In this document: positions 1-7,149 of the stretch, in pieces | Layout: each line of letters begins with the position of its first letter | Numbering within the stretch: the stretch's first letter is position 1 | Assembly: GCA_017632555.1 (NCBI GenBank) | Contig: JAGBRF010000089.1 | Span: 1 to 10,338, forward strand | From: Alphaproteobacteria bacterium | GTDB taxonomy: Bacteria; Pseudomonadota; Alphaproteobacteria; RF32; UBA3637 | Direction of reading: 5' to 3' | DNA: 10,338 bases | Position numbers and translations under genes: made by a program | The notes under the pieces: model-generated | Seen by the model: only the letters and a program-made list of their open reading frames with translations | What the model was told of the DNA's origin: nothing | Databases searched by the model: none

Positions 1-612
1 GAATAAAGAATAATTTTTAACTTTGTCCGGCTTTCCTTGACAACATAAATGTCCGTTTAAACATAAAACCTGATTAGAACGCGCCAACACAAAATTCAAA
101 TCATGGGATGCCATAATAACACAGCAACCACTTTGTTTTTGATAATCAAAAATCAAACGATACATTTGTTCTTCACCGGCGGTATCTAATCCTTGTGTCG
201 GTTCGTCCAACAACAATAAATCCGGCTTGTTTTGCAAAGCATAAGCCAATAATATGCGTTGCATTTCTCCGCCAGACAATGTTGCCATATTCAATTTTGC
301 CAAAGACATGGCGCCGACTTTTTCCAAACAATCCGTGTTTTTCAAAAAACGTTCAACCGTCATCGGCATATTCGGGTCAAATGATATTTTTTGTGGCATA
401 TATCCGATACGGGTATTTTTGCGAATCAATATTCGTCCGTGTGTCGGTTTTTCAATGCCCGAAATCAACTTTAATAAAGTGCTTTTTCCGCCACCGTTCG
501 GACCGACCAAAGTGGTGAGTTGATTTTTTTTGAAAACGGCAGAAATATCCGATAACAGAGTTTTTCCCTGCGGTGCAAAAGAAACATGCTGAACGGTTAT
601 TTGCGTAAACAT
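1..612 (-). CDS. znuC: Zinc ABC transporter ATP-binding protein ZnuC (3' end beyond window)
   Basis: This is the cytoplasmic ATPase that powers high-affinity zinc import with ZnuB (membrane) and ZnuA (periplasm). Reading the minus strand from ATG at 612 gives 204 uninterrupted codons that run off the left edge, so the C-terminus is missing. All ABC ATPase motifs are visible: Walker A GPNGGGKS (residues 37-44), Q-loop Gln74, signature LSGGE (112-116), Walker B LLLLDEP (132-138) and the H-loop His170 in ASHDL. The segment VLCLNGHLCCQGKP (182-195) closely resembles the LNHHICCSGTP region of E. coli ZnuC. Together with the divergent znuA next door, it favours zinc over another ABC substrate. A Shine-Dalgarno AAGGA (623-619) sits 6 bases before the start. 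znuB would be expected further left, outside the window. Manganese import by a related cluster A-I system is the main alternative. Confidence 0.93.
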   Translation of the reverse strand, partial: MFTQITVQHVSFAPQGKTLLSDISAVFKKNQLTTLVGPNGGGKSTLLKLISGIEKPTHGRILIRKNTRIGYMPQKISFDPNMPMTVERFLKNTDCLEKVGAMSLAKLNMATLSGGEMQRILLAYALQNKPDLLLLDEPTQGLDTAGEEQMYRLIFDYQKQSGCCVIMASHDLNFVLARSNQVLCLNGHLCCQGKPDKVKNYSLF

Positions 613-621
613 TATTTGTCC

Positions 622-649
622 TTGATTTTTTCTGACAGTATTTTATAGT
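622..649 (+). promoter_or_regulatory. Predicted znuA promoter
   Basis: TTGATT (622-627), a 16-base spacer and TATAGT (644-649) form a sigma70-like promoter, with 4/6 and 5/6 matches. The start point would lie near 656, about 27 bases before the znuA ATG. Its -10 box overlaps the -10 box of the opposing znuC promoter by two bases, so polymerases could not occupy both at once. This is inferred from pattern matching in an AT-rich gap. Confidence 0.42.
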
Positions 650-660
650 ATCTAGAGTCA
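633..660. promoter_or_regulatory. Imperfect dyad, candidate operator for the znu pair
   Basis: A 28-bp imperfect palindrome is bounded by TGAC (633-636) and GTCA (657-660), with further matching TA steps inside. Seven of 14 position pairs are complementary. It covers the -10 boxes of both divergent promoters, where a repressor would block znuC and znuA together. The same stretch also holds a direct repeat, AGTAT at 637-641 and 647-651, spaced ten bases apart. Zur, a Fur-family zinc repressor, is the natural candidate from context. The sequence is not a clear match to the Zur boxes I know, so the regulator is an inference. Confidence 0.25.
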
Positions 661-668
661 ATTTGCAA
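640..668 (-). promoter_or_regulatory. Predicted znuC promoter
   Basis: On the minus strand, TTGCAA (668-663) is followed after 17 bases by TAAAAT (645-640). The -10 matches the sigma70 consensus at 5 of 6 positions, and the -35 is the same hexamer seen at the predicted rimP promoter. Transcription would start near 633, leaving a leader of about 20 bases before the znuC ATG. The assignment is from sequence pattern only. Confidence 0.5.
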
Positions 669-682
669 TAAAGGATTTCAAA

Positions 683-1537
683 ATGAAACGTGTTTTTTTA
701 TTTTTGTTTGCAATTTTTGTTGCTTGTCCGGCCTTTGCGGCAAACAAGATTGTTGCAACTTATCCGCCGATTCAATCGCTTGTTTGGTCGGTTACGGAAG
801 GGGTCGCCCCCGTCAATGTTATGTTTTCAAAAGCGCAAGCCAATCATCATAATGTTCAATTAAAACCGTCTCAAATGAGAATTTTAAAAGGGGCAACGAT
901 TGTTTTTTATGCTTCCGATGATTTGGAAACATTTATGAAAGACGCTTTGAAAACAGTGGCACCGAAGGCAAAAGCCTATTCGTTGATGGACGAAATACCG
1001 GATTTGACTTTGTTGGAATCAAAAAAAGATAAAGACAAAAAAGATGTTCATTATTGGTTGGACGTTGATAATGCACTTTTGATGGTTGATAAAATCACCG
1101 AAATTATGATAAACGAAGATCCGAAAAATGAAAAAAAATATCTTGCCAATCAAGAAAAATCAAAATCATATATCAACAGTTTGAAAACTTTTGAACGACC
1201 GGACGAAGCAAAAAAGTTTGTTGCTTTTCATGACGGGTTCGAATATATGGCAAACAGTTTCGATTTGGACATTACAACGTCCGATATTGATTTGGAAAGT
1301 ATGAATACACCCAAAGCGGTCAAGGACGCCAAAAAAGAAATTAAAGAATCCAAAGCTGTTTGTTTTTTGGTGGATCCGCAAACAAATCGGCGTTATCTTA
1401 AATCTTTGGATTTGAAAGATAAGGACCTTGCCAAAATAGATGCTTTCGGGTGGAATATCGATACCGGTGTCGGACAATATTATCGAATGATGCGTTGGAA
1501 TTTGGAAAGATTAGTTAAATGCTCAGCAAAAAAATAA
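683..1537 (+). CDS. znuA: Periplasmic zinc-binding protein ZnuA-like (ABC transporter substrate-binding protein)
   Basis: This 284-residue cluster A-I solute-binding protein would capture zinc in the periplasm and deliver it to ZnuBC. A signal peptide covers residues 1-19 or 20: Lys-Arg, then a Phe/Leu/Val core, then the AFA cleavage site. Likely metal ligands align with the family: His55 or His56 in ANHHNVQLKPSQ, His123 in DVHYWLD, His183 in AFHDGFEYMANSF and Asp253 in DAFG. Where many ZnuA proteins carry a His-rich acidic loop, this one has a lysine-rich stretch with no histidine (about 113-121). Cys15 in FVAC weakly resembles a lipobox, so membrane anchoring is possible but less likely than ordinary cleavage. 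The ATG is set by AAAGGA (670-675) seven bases upstream. It is divergent from znuC, which supports the zinc role, although a manganese-binding homologue cannot be excluded. Confidence 0.88.
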   Translation: MKRVFLFLFAIFVACPAFAANKIVATYPPIQSLVWSVTEGVAPVNVMFSKAQANHHNVQLKPSQMRILKGATIVFYASDDLETFMKDALKTVAPKAKAYSLMDEIPDLTLLESKKDKDKKDVHYWLDVDNALLMVDKITEIMINEDPKNEKKYLANQEKSKSYINSLKTFERPDEAKKFVAFHDGFEYMANSFDLDITTSDIDLESMNTPKAVKDAKKEIKESKAVCFLVDPQTNRRYLKSLDLKDKDLAKIDAFGWNIDTGVGQYYRMMRWNLERLVKCSAKK

Positions 1538-1545
1538 AAAAATGC

Positions 1546-1574
1546 TTGCAAAGACAAAAAGAATCGGGTATAAG
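1546..1574 (+). promoter_or_regulatory. Predicted promoter of the rimP-nusA-infB operon
   Basis: TTGCAA (1546-1551) and TATAAG (1569-1574) are separated by exactly 17 bases. The likely start point is near 1581, about 70 bases before the rimP ATG. No terminator separates znuA from this promoter, so znuA transcripts may read into the leader and stop at the hairpin downstream. Confidence 0.6.
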
Positions 1575-1600
1575 TAAAGCATACTCGTAGATTAATTCAA

Positions 1601-1631
1601 AGGGTGGGACTTGAAAAAGTCCCGCCTTTTT
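1601..1631 (+). terminator. Terminator-like hairpin in the rimP leader (possible attenuator)
   Basis: A stem of ten base pairs (one G-U) pairs 1603-1612 with 1617-1626 around a GAAA tetraloop (1613-1616), followed by five T residues (1627-1631). It lies downstream of the predicted operon promoter and upstream of the rimP ribosome-binding site, so it would sit inside the operon's own 5' leader. It could end znuA transcription, attenuate the operon, or both. Terminator-bearing leaders upstream of rimP operons have been proposed from comparative genomics; whether this one belongs to that class is inference. The CCTTTTT at 1625-1631 is also complementary to AAAAAGG at 1638-1644, which overlaps the rimP ribosome-binding site. 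Confidence 0.7.
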
Positions 1632-1650
1632 CAATAAAAAAAGGGTTAAA

Positions 1651-2142
1651 ATGGATATTGTACAAAAAATAACAAAGATTATTGAACCGACCTTAACTGA
1701 CCGTGGTTTTGAGTTGGTACGCATTCTGTTTCAGGGGGCGGATACAAATAACACTTTGCAAATTATGGTGGAACATGCGGATCATTCGGATATGAAAGCC
1801 GATGATTGCGAAACATTGTCGCGCGCTTTGTCCGCTATTTTGGATGTGGAAGATGTTATTCAATCCCGCTATGTTTTGGAAGTGACTTCCCCGGGTATAG
1901 ACAGACCTTTGGTCAAATTGGCGGATTACGAACGCTTTGCCGGTCGCGAAGCCAAAATTGAAACAATGGTACCGGTTGACGGCCGTAAACGTTTCAAAGG
2001 AAAGTTGATCGGTGTTGACGGTAATGCTGTTCAAATAGAGTTTGAAGGTCAAAAACAAAATATTGATTTTTCGATTATCAGTAAAGCTAAATTGGTTTTG
2101 ACCGATGAGTTGGTTGCACAAATGTTGAAAGGTAAAAAGTAA
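1651..2142 (+). CDS. rimP: Ribosome maturation factor RimP
   Basis: RimP (DUF150 family, YhbC) binds the 30S subunit in the cytoplasm and helps its late assembly. The protein is 163 residues, within the usual range. The N-terminal alpha/beta domain (about 1-85) opens with an IIEPTLTDRGFELVR segment and includes DCETLSRALSAILD. It ends in the family hallmark YVLEVTSPGIDRPL (about 74-87). The C-terminal SH3-like domain (about 90-155) carries GREAKIE and KRFKGKLIGVDG. The ATG follows AAGGG (1641-1645). The gene is the first of the operon, 11 bases ahead of nusA, the arrangement common in proteobacteria. Confidence 0.96.
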   Translation: MDIVQKITKIIEPTLTDRGFELVRILFQGADTNNTLQIMVEHADHSDMKADDCETLSRALSAILDVEDVIQSRYVLEVTSPGIDRPLVKLADYERFAGREAKIETMVPVDGRKRFKGKLIGVDGNAVQIEFEGQKQNIDFSIISKAKLVLTDELVAQMLKGKK

Positions 2143-2153
2143 AGGAAAGAAAA

Positions 2154-3668
2154 ATGGAAAATACAAATCAAATGCGTCCCGAATTGTTGCAGGTTGCTGA
2201 AGTTTTGGCACGTGATAAGGGTATCGATCGCGAAGATGTTTTGGAAGCAATGGAAGTGGCTATTGCCAAAGCCGGTCGTTCAAAATACGGTCCGGAATAT
2301 GATGTCAGAGCCCACATTGATCGCAAAACCGGTGAAATTAAAATGGCTCGTTATATCGAAGTCGTAAACGAAGTCGAAGACGAAATGAAACAAATAACAC
2401 CGGATAAAGTACCTGCTAAATACGGCAAGTTAAACGTTGGCGAATTTATCATTGATCCTTTGCCACCGATGGACTTTGGACGTATTGCTGCTCAAACAGC
2501 AAAACAAGTTATTGTTCAAAAAGTTCGTGATGCTGAAAGAATGCACCAATTCAACGAATTCAAAGATAAAGTCGGCGAAATCGTTCACGGTATTGTTAAA
2601 CGTGTTGAATTGGGTCACGTCATTGTTGATTTGGGTCATGCGGAAGGATTGCTTCGCCGTGATGAATTGATTCCGAACGAAACATTCCGCGTTGGCGATC
2701 GTGTTCGTGCTTATTTAATGGATGTCAGAAGTGAAGTTCGCGGACCGCAAATTTTCTTGTCCCGTTCTCATCCCCAATTTTTGGCAAAATTGTTTGCAAC
2801 CGAAGTACCGGAAGTTTATGACGGCTTGATTGAAATTAAATCAGCGGCTCGTGATCCGGGGTCTCGTGCAAAAGTGGCTGTTTGGTCAAAAGATAACACA
2901 ATCGATCCGCGTGGTGCTTGTATCGGTATGCGTGGTGTTCGTGTTCAAGCAATTGTGACCGAATTGCAAGGCGAAAAAATTGATGTTGTTCATTGGTCCG
3001 CAGATCCGGCAACATTTATTGTAAATGCTTTTGCGCCATCTGAAATTTTGAAAATCGTTTTGGACGAAGAAAACAAAAAAGCGGAAGTTGTCGTTCCTGA
3101 TGAACAACTTTCACAAGCTATCGGTCGCCGTGGTCAAAACGTTCGTTTGGCATCTATTTTGACCGGTTGGCACATTGACGTGTTGACGGCTGATCAAGAA
3201 GCTGAAAATCGTCAAAACGAAGAAAAAGGTCGCTTGGATTTATTCATGCAAGCATTGGATGTTGATGATATGATTGCACACTTGTTGATTCAAGAAGGTT
3301 TCACAAAAGTCGAAGAAATTGCATTTGCTGATTTGGACGAATTGGCCGGCATTGACGGTTTTGATGAAGCTTTGGCAAAAGAATTGCAATCTCGTGCCGC
3401 AACATACTTGACACAAAAGAACGAAGATTTGCAAAGCAAAATCAACGAATACAACTTGGCTGATGATTTGAAAAACTTTAAAGGTTTGGATTTGACTATG
3501 TTGGAAGCGTTGGGTTCAAAAGGAATTAAAACTTTGGACGATTTTGCTGATTTGTCTTCTGACGAATTGATTGAAATTGTCGGAAACGAACTTTCCGCCG
3601 ATGATGCAAATGCTTTGATTATGAAAGCAAGGGAGCATTGGTTTGACGAAAGCAAGTCCGAAAACTAA
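2154..3668 (+). CDS. nusA: Transcription termination/antitermination factor NusA
   Basis: NusA binds RNA polymerase and nascent RNA, modulating pausing, termination and antitermination. The 504-residue protein is full length. The N-terminal polymerase-binding domain spans about 8-130, with an IAAQTAKQVIVQKVRDAER segment near its end. An S1 domain follows (about 138-204: GEIVHGIVKRVELGHVIVDLG). KH1 has GACIGMRGVRVQAI (254-267) and KH2 has AIGRRGQNVRLAS (322-334). Two C-terminal acidic helix-hairpin repeats follow (about 365-420 and 435-495), each with a G-hydrophobic-hydrophobic pattern and Asp/Glu-rich helices, as in proteobacterial NusA. AGGA (2143-2146) is seven bases before the ATG. The last 26 bases also encode the start of the next gene. 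Confidence 0.97.
   Translation: MENTNQMRPELLQVAEVLARDKGIDREDVLEAMEVAIAKAGRSKYGPEYDVRAHIDRKTGEIKMARYIEVVNEVEDEMKQITPDKVPAKYGKLNVGEFIIDPLPPMDFGRIAAQTAKQVIVQKVRDAERMHQFNEFKDKVGEIVHGIVKRVELGHVIVDLGHAEGLLRRDELIPNETFRVGDRVRAYLMDVRSEVRGPQIFLSRSHPQFLAKLFATEVPEVYDGLIEIKSAARDPGSRAKVAVWSKDNTIDPRGACIGMRGVRVQAIVTELQGEKIDVVHWSADPATFIVNAFAPSEILKIVLDEENKKAEVVVPDEQLSQAIGRRGQNVRLASILTGWHIDVLTADQEAENRQNEEKGRLDLFMQALDVDDMIAHLLIQEGFTKVEEIAFADLDELAGIDGFDEALAKELQSRAATYLTQKNEDLQSKINEYNLADDLKNFKGLDLTMLEALGSKGIKTLDDFADLSSDELIEIVGNELSADDANALIMKAREHWFDESKSEN
3629..3635 (+). promoter_or_regulatory. Ribosome-binding site that sets a TTG start for ylxR
   Basis: AAGGGAG (3629-3635), inside the nusA coding sequence, lies seven bases before TTG at 3643. 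There is no ATG in frame before the conserved YlxR motif. The only other early candidate, a GTG at 3688, has no ribosome-binding site, so this site decides the TTG start. Confidence 0.75.
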
Positions 3669-4263
3669 ATTTCAAAAAATAAAAGCCGTGGATGGGGAAC
3701 GCCGTTGCCTTGTTTCGGGCGAACCCCGTCCGCGCGAAGCGTTGATTCGCTTTGCGTTGGGTCCGGATAATGTCGTTTATCCTGACTTGGCGGAAAAGTT
3801 GGGCGGACGCGGTGTGTGGATCAGTGCCGATAAAAAGGTATTGCAAACCGCCGTTTCAAAACGCTTGTTTAATAAAGGATTCGGACAAGGGGTCAATATA
3901 CCGCAAGATTTGGTTCAAATTACGGAATCAAATTTAACAAAACGCGTTTTGGATTTGTTGAGTTTGGCAAACAAATCCGGCGCCATAGAAACCGGTTTTG
4001 ATAAAATTAAAGAAGCTTCCTTGAAGGAAGATTTTGCTTTTTTAATCGAAGCTGTTGATGGTTCAAAATCGGAACAAAATCGTTTGGCTCAACGTTTAAA
4101 GGATATTCCTGTTTATTCGATTTTAAACAGAGAGCAATTAAGTGAACACATTGGTCGTGATTGTGTGCATTTAGCAATAAAAAACAATAAAATGACGACA
4201 ACTTTACAAAAAGAATTGATGCGTTTGGGCGCATTTTTAAATGAAGGACAACAAAATGAGTGA
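3643..4263 (+). CDS. ylxR: YlxR (DUF448) - L7Ae-like fused RNA-binding protein
   Basis: This 206-residue protein joins two RNA-binding modules. The YlxR/DUF448 domain (about 19-90) has the RRCLVSGE and GRGVWIS (55-61) motifs. An L7Ae/L30e/Gadd45-like domain (about 98-195) has the [18 protein letters not shown] signature and a Ser-Glu-Gln-Asn segment. In Bacillus these are two adjacent genes, ylxR and ylxQ, between nusA and infB. The fused form occurs in alphaproteobacteria. The exact role is not established for the fusion; YlxR-type proteins bind RNA and have been linked to RNase P and transcription control, and L7Ae proteins bind kink-turn RNA. Translation begins at a TTG inside nusA (26-bp overlap), which suggests coupling. 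The TGA stop overlaps the infB start by 8 bp. Confidence 0.9.
   Translation: MTKASPKTKFQKIKAVDGERRCLVSGEPRPREALIRFALGPDNVVYPDLAEKLGGRGVWISADKKVLQTAVSKRLFNKGFGQGVNIPQDLVQITESNLTKRVLDLLSLANKSGAIETGFDKIKEASLKEDFAFLIEAVDGSKSEQNRLAQRLKDIPVYSILNREQLSEHIGRDCVHLAIKNNKMTTTLQKELMRLGAFLNEGQQNE
4244..4248 (+). promoter_or_regulatory. Ribosome-binding site that sets the infB start
   Basis: AAGGA (4244-4248) lies seven bases before ATG at 4256. A second in-frame ATG at 4241 has no ribosome-binding site upstream and would add only five residues, so 4256 is preferred. Confidence 0.7.
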
Positions 4264-6730
4264 AACAAAAACACCTTTAACATTAAATCGTGGAACGTTA
4301 GAATTGAAGAAGCCATTGGAAAGAACGCAACTCCGTTCTAATTATGGCGCTTCAACAAAGGTTGTTCAGGTCGAAGTACGTAAAAAAAGAACGGCTGTTC
4401 CGACTGCTGCAAACACTTCTGCTTTGAGTCAGGAAGATCAGGCTCAAAAATTAAAGCTGTTGATGGAAGCTAAAAAAGTCGAAGAACAAAAGGCAAAAGA
4501 ACGTGCCGAAGACGAAGCTCGCCGTGCCGCTTTAAAGGCCGAAGAAGATGCAAAAAAAGCTGCCGAAGAAGAAAAAAGATTGCAAAAACAGGAAGAAGAG
4601 GCCGCCGCATCCGCTCAACCCGTTGTCGATGTTCCGTCCGAACCGGTCAGAAATAAGGAAAAGAAACATTACGATAAAAACGATAATGATGATGACGATG
4701 ATGAAGATAATTCATACAAAAATCGTAAAAAAATGCCGTCCAATGATAAAAATATGATGATGCCGAAACGTTCTAAATCCGGTGGTGAAGAACGCCGTCA
4801 ATCAGGCAGAATCAACGTAGCCGCTTATATGGGTGGCGGTGATGACGATGATGATGACGGGTGGGGACAACGCCGGGGCCGTTCTTTGGCTTCCATTCGC
4901 CGCGCACGTGAAAAAGAAAAATTGAAACATCAGGAAGCTTTAAAAACCGCTGAAAAAATTTCACGTGAAGTTGTTATTCCCGAAACAATTACAGTTCAAG
5001 AATTGGCAAACCGTATGGCTGAACGTGCCGCAACGGTTGTTAAAACTTTGATGAATTTGGGTGTTATGGCAACAATTACACAAACAATCGACGCCGATAC
5101 GGCCGAATTGGTTGCGGAAGAATTGGGACATAAAGTTATTCGCGTTGCCGAATCCGATGTTGAAAACATTTTGAAATCCGAAGAAGATAAAGCCGAAGAC
5201 TTATTACCGCGTCCGCCTGTTGTTACGGTTATGGGACACGTTGACCACGGTAAAACATCTTTGTTGGACGCTTTGCGTTCCACCAATGTTGCCAGCGGTG
5301 AAGCCGGCGGTATTACACAGCACATCGGTGCTTATCAGGTGACTTTGGCAAACGGACAAAAAGTGACGTTTATCGATACGCCGGGACACGCAGCGTTTAC
5401 GGCTATGCGTGCACGTGGTGCTAAAATTACGGACGTTGTTATTTTGGTCGTTGCCGCCAATGACGGTGTTATGCCTCAAACAATCGAAGCAATTGCTCAT
5501 GCCAAAGCGGCAAACGTTCCAATCGTTGTTGCAATCAACAAAATCGATGTGATGGGTGCTAACCCGGAAAAAGTCAAAATGGATTTACTCAATCACGAAG
5601 TTGTTGTTGAAAGTTTGGGGGGTGAAACTTTGTGTGTAGAAGTTTCCGCTAAACAAAAAATGAATTTAGACAAATTGGTCGAAGCCGTTTTATTGCAAGC
5701 CGAAGTGTTGGATTTGAAAGCTAACCCGAATCATTCGGCGCAAGGCGTTGTTGTTGAATCCAAAATGGAAAAAGGTCGCGGACCGGTTGCTACCGTGTTG
5801 ATTTCACGCGGTACATTAAAAGTCGGTGACGTTTTTGTTGTCGGTCAAGAATGGGGACGCGTTCGTTCTTTGTTGGACGATAAAGGTAAACGTTTGCAAG
5901 CTGCTTTGCCGGCTCAACCGGTTGAAGTTGTCGGGTTGCAGGGGGTTCCTGCCGCCGGTGATGATTTGTTCGTTGTTGAATCCGAATCCAAAGCGCGTGA
6001 AGTTTCCGGTTATCGTCAAAGAAAAGCCCGCGAAGCTTTGTCTATTAAACGCGTTGGCGGTTCGACTATGGAACAAATGTTTGCTCAAATTAAAGCCGGT
6101 GAAACAAAGACATTCCCTGTTATTGTTAAAGGTGACGTTCAAGGTTCTGTGGAAGCCTTGCAAGGTACGTTGGCAAAAATTGCAAATGATGAAGTTCGTA
6201 TCAACGTTATTCATGCCGGTGTCGGTTCAATCAACGAATCCGATGTCACTTTGGCGCGCGCCAGTAACGCAACGATTATCGGATTTAATGTACGTGCCAA
6301 CCCGCAAGCGCGTGAAAATGCCAAACGTGATGGTGTAGATATTCGTTATTATTCCATCATCTATGATGTTGCCGATGATATGAAGAAAGCGGTTGAAGGA
6401 TTGCTTACTCCGGAAGAAAAAGAAAAGATTTTGGGTTATGCCGAAATCCGTCAAGTCATTCACGTTCCGAAAGTCGGTAATGTTGCCGGTTGTATGGTAA
6501 CGGAAGGTTTGGTCAAACGCGGTGCAAAAGTACGTTTGTTGCGTGATAACGTTGTTATTCACGAAGGCGAATTGAACCAATTAAAACGTTTCAAAGATGA
6601 TGTAAAAGAAGTCAAAGCGGGCTTTGATTGCGGTATCAGCTTTGTCAATTACGAAGACATTAAAGAAGGCGATACAATCGAATGCTTTGAATTGGAAAAA
6701 GTGGCTGTTTCTTTGGATATAAAGGTGTAA
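4256..6730 (+). CDS. infB: Translation initiation factor IF-2
   Basis: IF2 is the GTPase that brings initiator fMet-tRNA to the 30S subunit and promotes subunit joining. The protein has 824 residues. The N-terminus opens with [11 protein letters not shown], then a charged Ala/Glu/Lys coiled coil (roughly 55-120), two aspartate runs (143-151 and 196-201) and a basic [14 protein letters not shown] block. The second IF2 N-terminal domain (about 240-300) has [13 protein letters not shown]. The G domain shows G1 GHVDHGKT (327-334), the GGITQHIG switch, G3 DTPGH (374-378), G4 NKID (428-431) and G5 SAK (464-466). Domains II, III and the fMet-tRNA-binding C-terminal domain follow intact. The ATG overlaps the end of ylxR by 8 bp. 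All key GTPase residues are present. Confidence 0.97.
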   Translation: MSETKTPLTLNRGTLELKKPLERTQLRSNYGASTKVVQVEVRKKRTAVPTAANTSALSQEDQAQKLKLLMEAKKVEEQKAKERAEDEARRAALKAEEDAKKAAEEEKRLQKQEEEAAASAQPVVDVPSEPVRNKEKKHYDKNDNDDDDDEDNSYKNRKKMPSNDKNMMMPKRSKSGGEERRQSGRINVAAYMGGGDDDDDDGWGQRRGRSLASIRRAREKEKLKHQEALKTAEKISREVVIPETITVQELANRMAERAATVVKTLMNLGVMATITQTIDADTAELVAEELGHKVIRVAESDVENILKSEEDKAEDLLPRPPVVTVMGHVDHGKTSLLDALRSTNVASGEAGGITQHIGAYQVTLANGQKVTFIDTPGHAAFTAMRARGAKITDVVILVVAANDGVMPQTIEAIAHAKAANVPIVVAINKIDVMGANPEKVKMDLLNHEVVVESLGGETLCVEVSAKQKMNLDKLVEAVLLQAEVLDLKANPNHSAQGVVVESKMEKGRGPVATVLISRGTLKVGDVFVVGQEWGRVRSLLDDKGKRLQAALPAQPVEVVGLQGVPAAGDDLFVVESESKAREVSGYRQRKAREALSIKRVGGSTMEQMFAQIKAGETKTFPVIVKGDVQGSVEALQGTLAKIANDEVRINVIHAGVGSINESDVTLARASNATIIGFNVRANPQARENAKRDGVDIRYYSIIYDVADDMKKAVEGLLTPEEKEKILGYAEIRQVIHVPKVGNVAGCMVTEGLVKRGAKVRLLRDNVVIHEGELNQLKRFKDDVKEVKAGFDCGISFVNYEDIKEGDTIECFELEKVAVSLDIKV

Positions 6731-6733
6731 AAT

Positions 6734-7129
6734 ATGGTTCGGAAAAATACAGTTAAAGCCCCAACAGAACGTCAATTGCGCGTGTCGGAAGAAATTAAAC
6801 ATCTGGTTTCTTCCGCATTGTTGACAATGGAATTTTATGACGAAGATTTGAACCCGTCTATGATTATGGTGACTGATGTTAAAGTCAGCCCTGATTTTTC
6901 ATGGACAACGCTTTATGTGCATTCCATTGGAAAAGCGGATGAAGACGCTATGGTTGAAGCGTTGAATCGCCACAAAGGTGCTTTCCGCAAGTTGATTGGG
7001 GATAAAATTCGTTTGCGCATTACACCGGACGTGCGTTTCCGTCTGGATAATCGGTTCGAAGAAGCCGCCAAAATAGATGCGCTGTTCGATAATCCGATTG
7101 TCAAAGCCGATATCGAAAAACAAGATTAG
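6734..7129 (+). CDS. rbfA: 30S ribosome-binding factor RbfA
   Basis: RbfA is a small KH-fold protein that binds the free 30S subunit and is needed for 16S rRNA 5'-end maturation and cold adaptation. The 131-residue length is typical. Visible features are the N-terminal basic segment with RQLRVSEEIKHLVSSAL (14-30), the strand motif VTDVKVSPDFSWTTLYVHS (46-64), and the C-terminal RLRITPDVRFRLDNRFEEAAKID (93-115), equivalent to the family's P-x-L-x-F...D block. AAGGTG (6722-6727), overlapping the end of infB, serves as ribosome-binding site. The gene starts 3 bases after the infB stop, so translation is probably coupled. Confidence 0.95.
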   Translation: MVRKNTVKAPTERQLRVSEEIKHLVSSALLTMEFYDEDLNPSMIMVTDVKVSPDFSWTTLYVHSIGKADEDAMVEALNRHKGAFRKLIGDKIRLRITPDVRFRLDNRFEEAAKIDALFDNPIVKADIEKQD

Positions 7130-7139
7130 TTTTGTAAAT

Positions 7140-7145
7140 GGGGGA
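7140..7145 (+). promoter_or_regulatory. Ribosome-binding site favouring the second ATG of the membrane protein gene
   Basis: GGGGGA (7140-7145) can pair with the 16S tail with one G-U pair and lies four bases before ATG at 7150. The earlier ATG at 7138 overlaps this site and has no Shine-Dalgarno of its own. Confidence 0.5.
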
Positions 7146-7149
7146 AAAG

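Noticed and set aside
195..523. Two open frames on the plus strand across the left edge
   Set aside because: They lie antisense to znuC, whose reading frame has every ABC ATPase motif. Their translations show no domain and no ribosome-binding site.
1538..1650. A tRNA or small RNA gene between znuA and rimP, as metY precedes rimP in E. coli
   Set aside because: The gap holds a promoter and one terminator-like hairpin; there is no cloverleaf or T-loop sequence and no room for a tRNA.
1693..2250. A 185-codon open frame on the minus strand across rimP and the start of nusA
   Set aside because: It is the shadow of two firmly identified genes; the translation is low in motifs and rich in Phe, Asn and His, as expected from antisense of AT-rich coding DNA.
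4241..4258. Upstream ATG for infB giving 829 residues
   Set aside because: No ribosome-binding site precedes 4241, while AAGGA is well placed for 4256, and the resulting N-terminus (MSETKTPL) looks like alphaproteobacterial IF2.
4682..4708. GAT/GAC repeat as a microsatellite or DNA-level repeat
   Set aside because: It is in frame, uses mixed codons and encodes an acidic run within a normally low-complexity part of IF2.
5816..6580. Long open frames on both strands within the 3' half of infB
   Set aside because: IF2 is intact and strongly conserved here; the alternative frames have no start signals and look like codon-bias artefacts.
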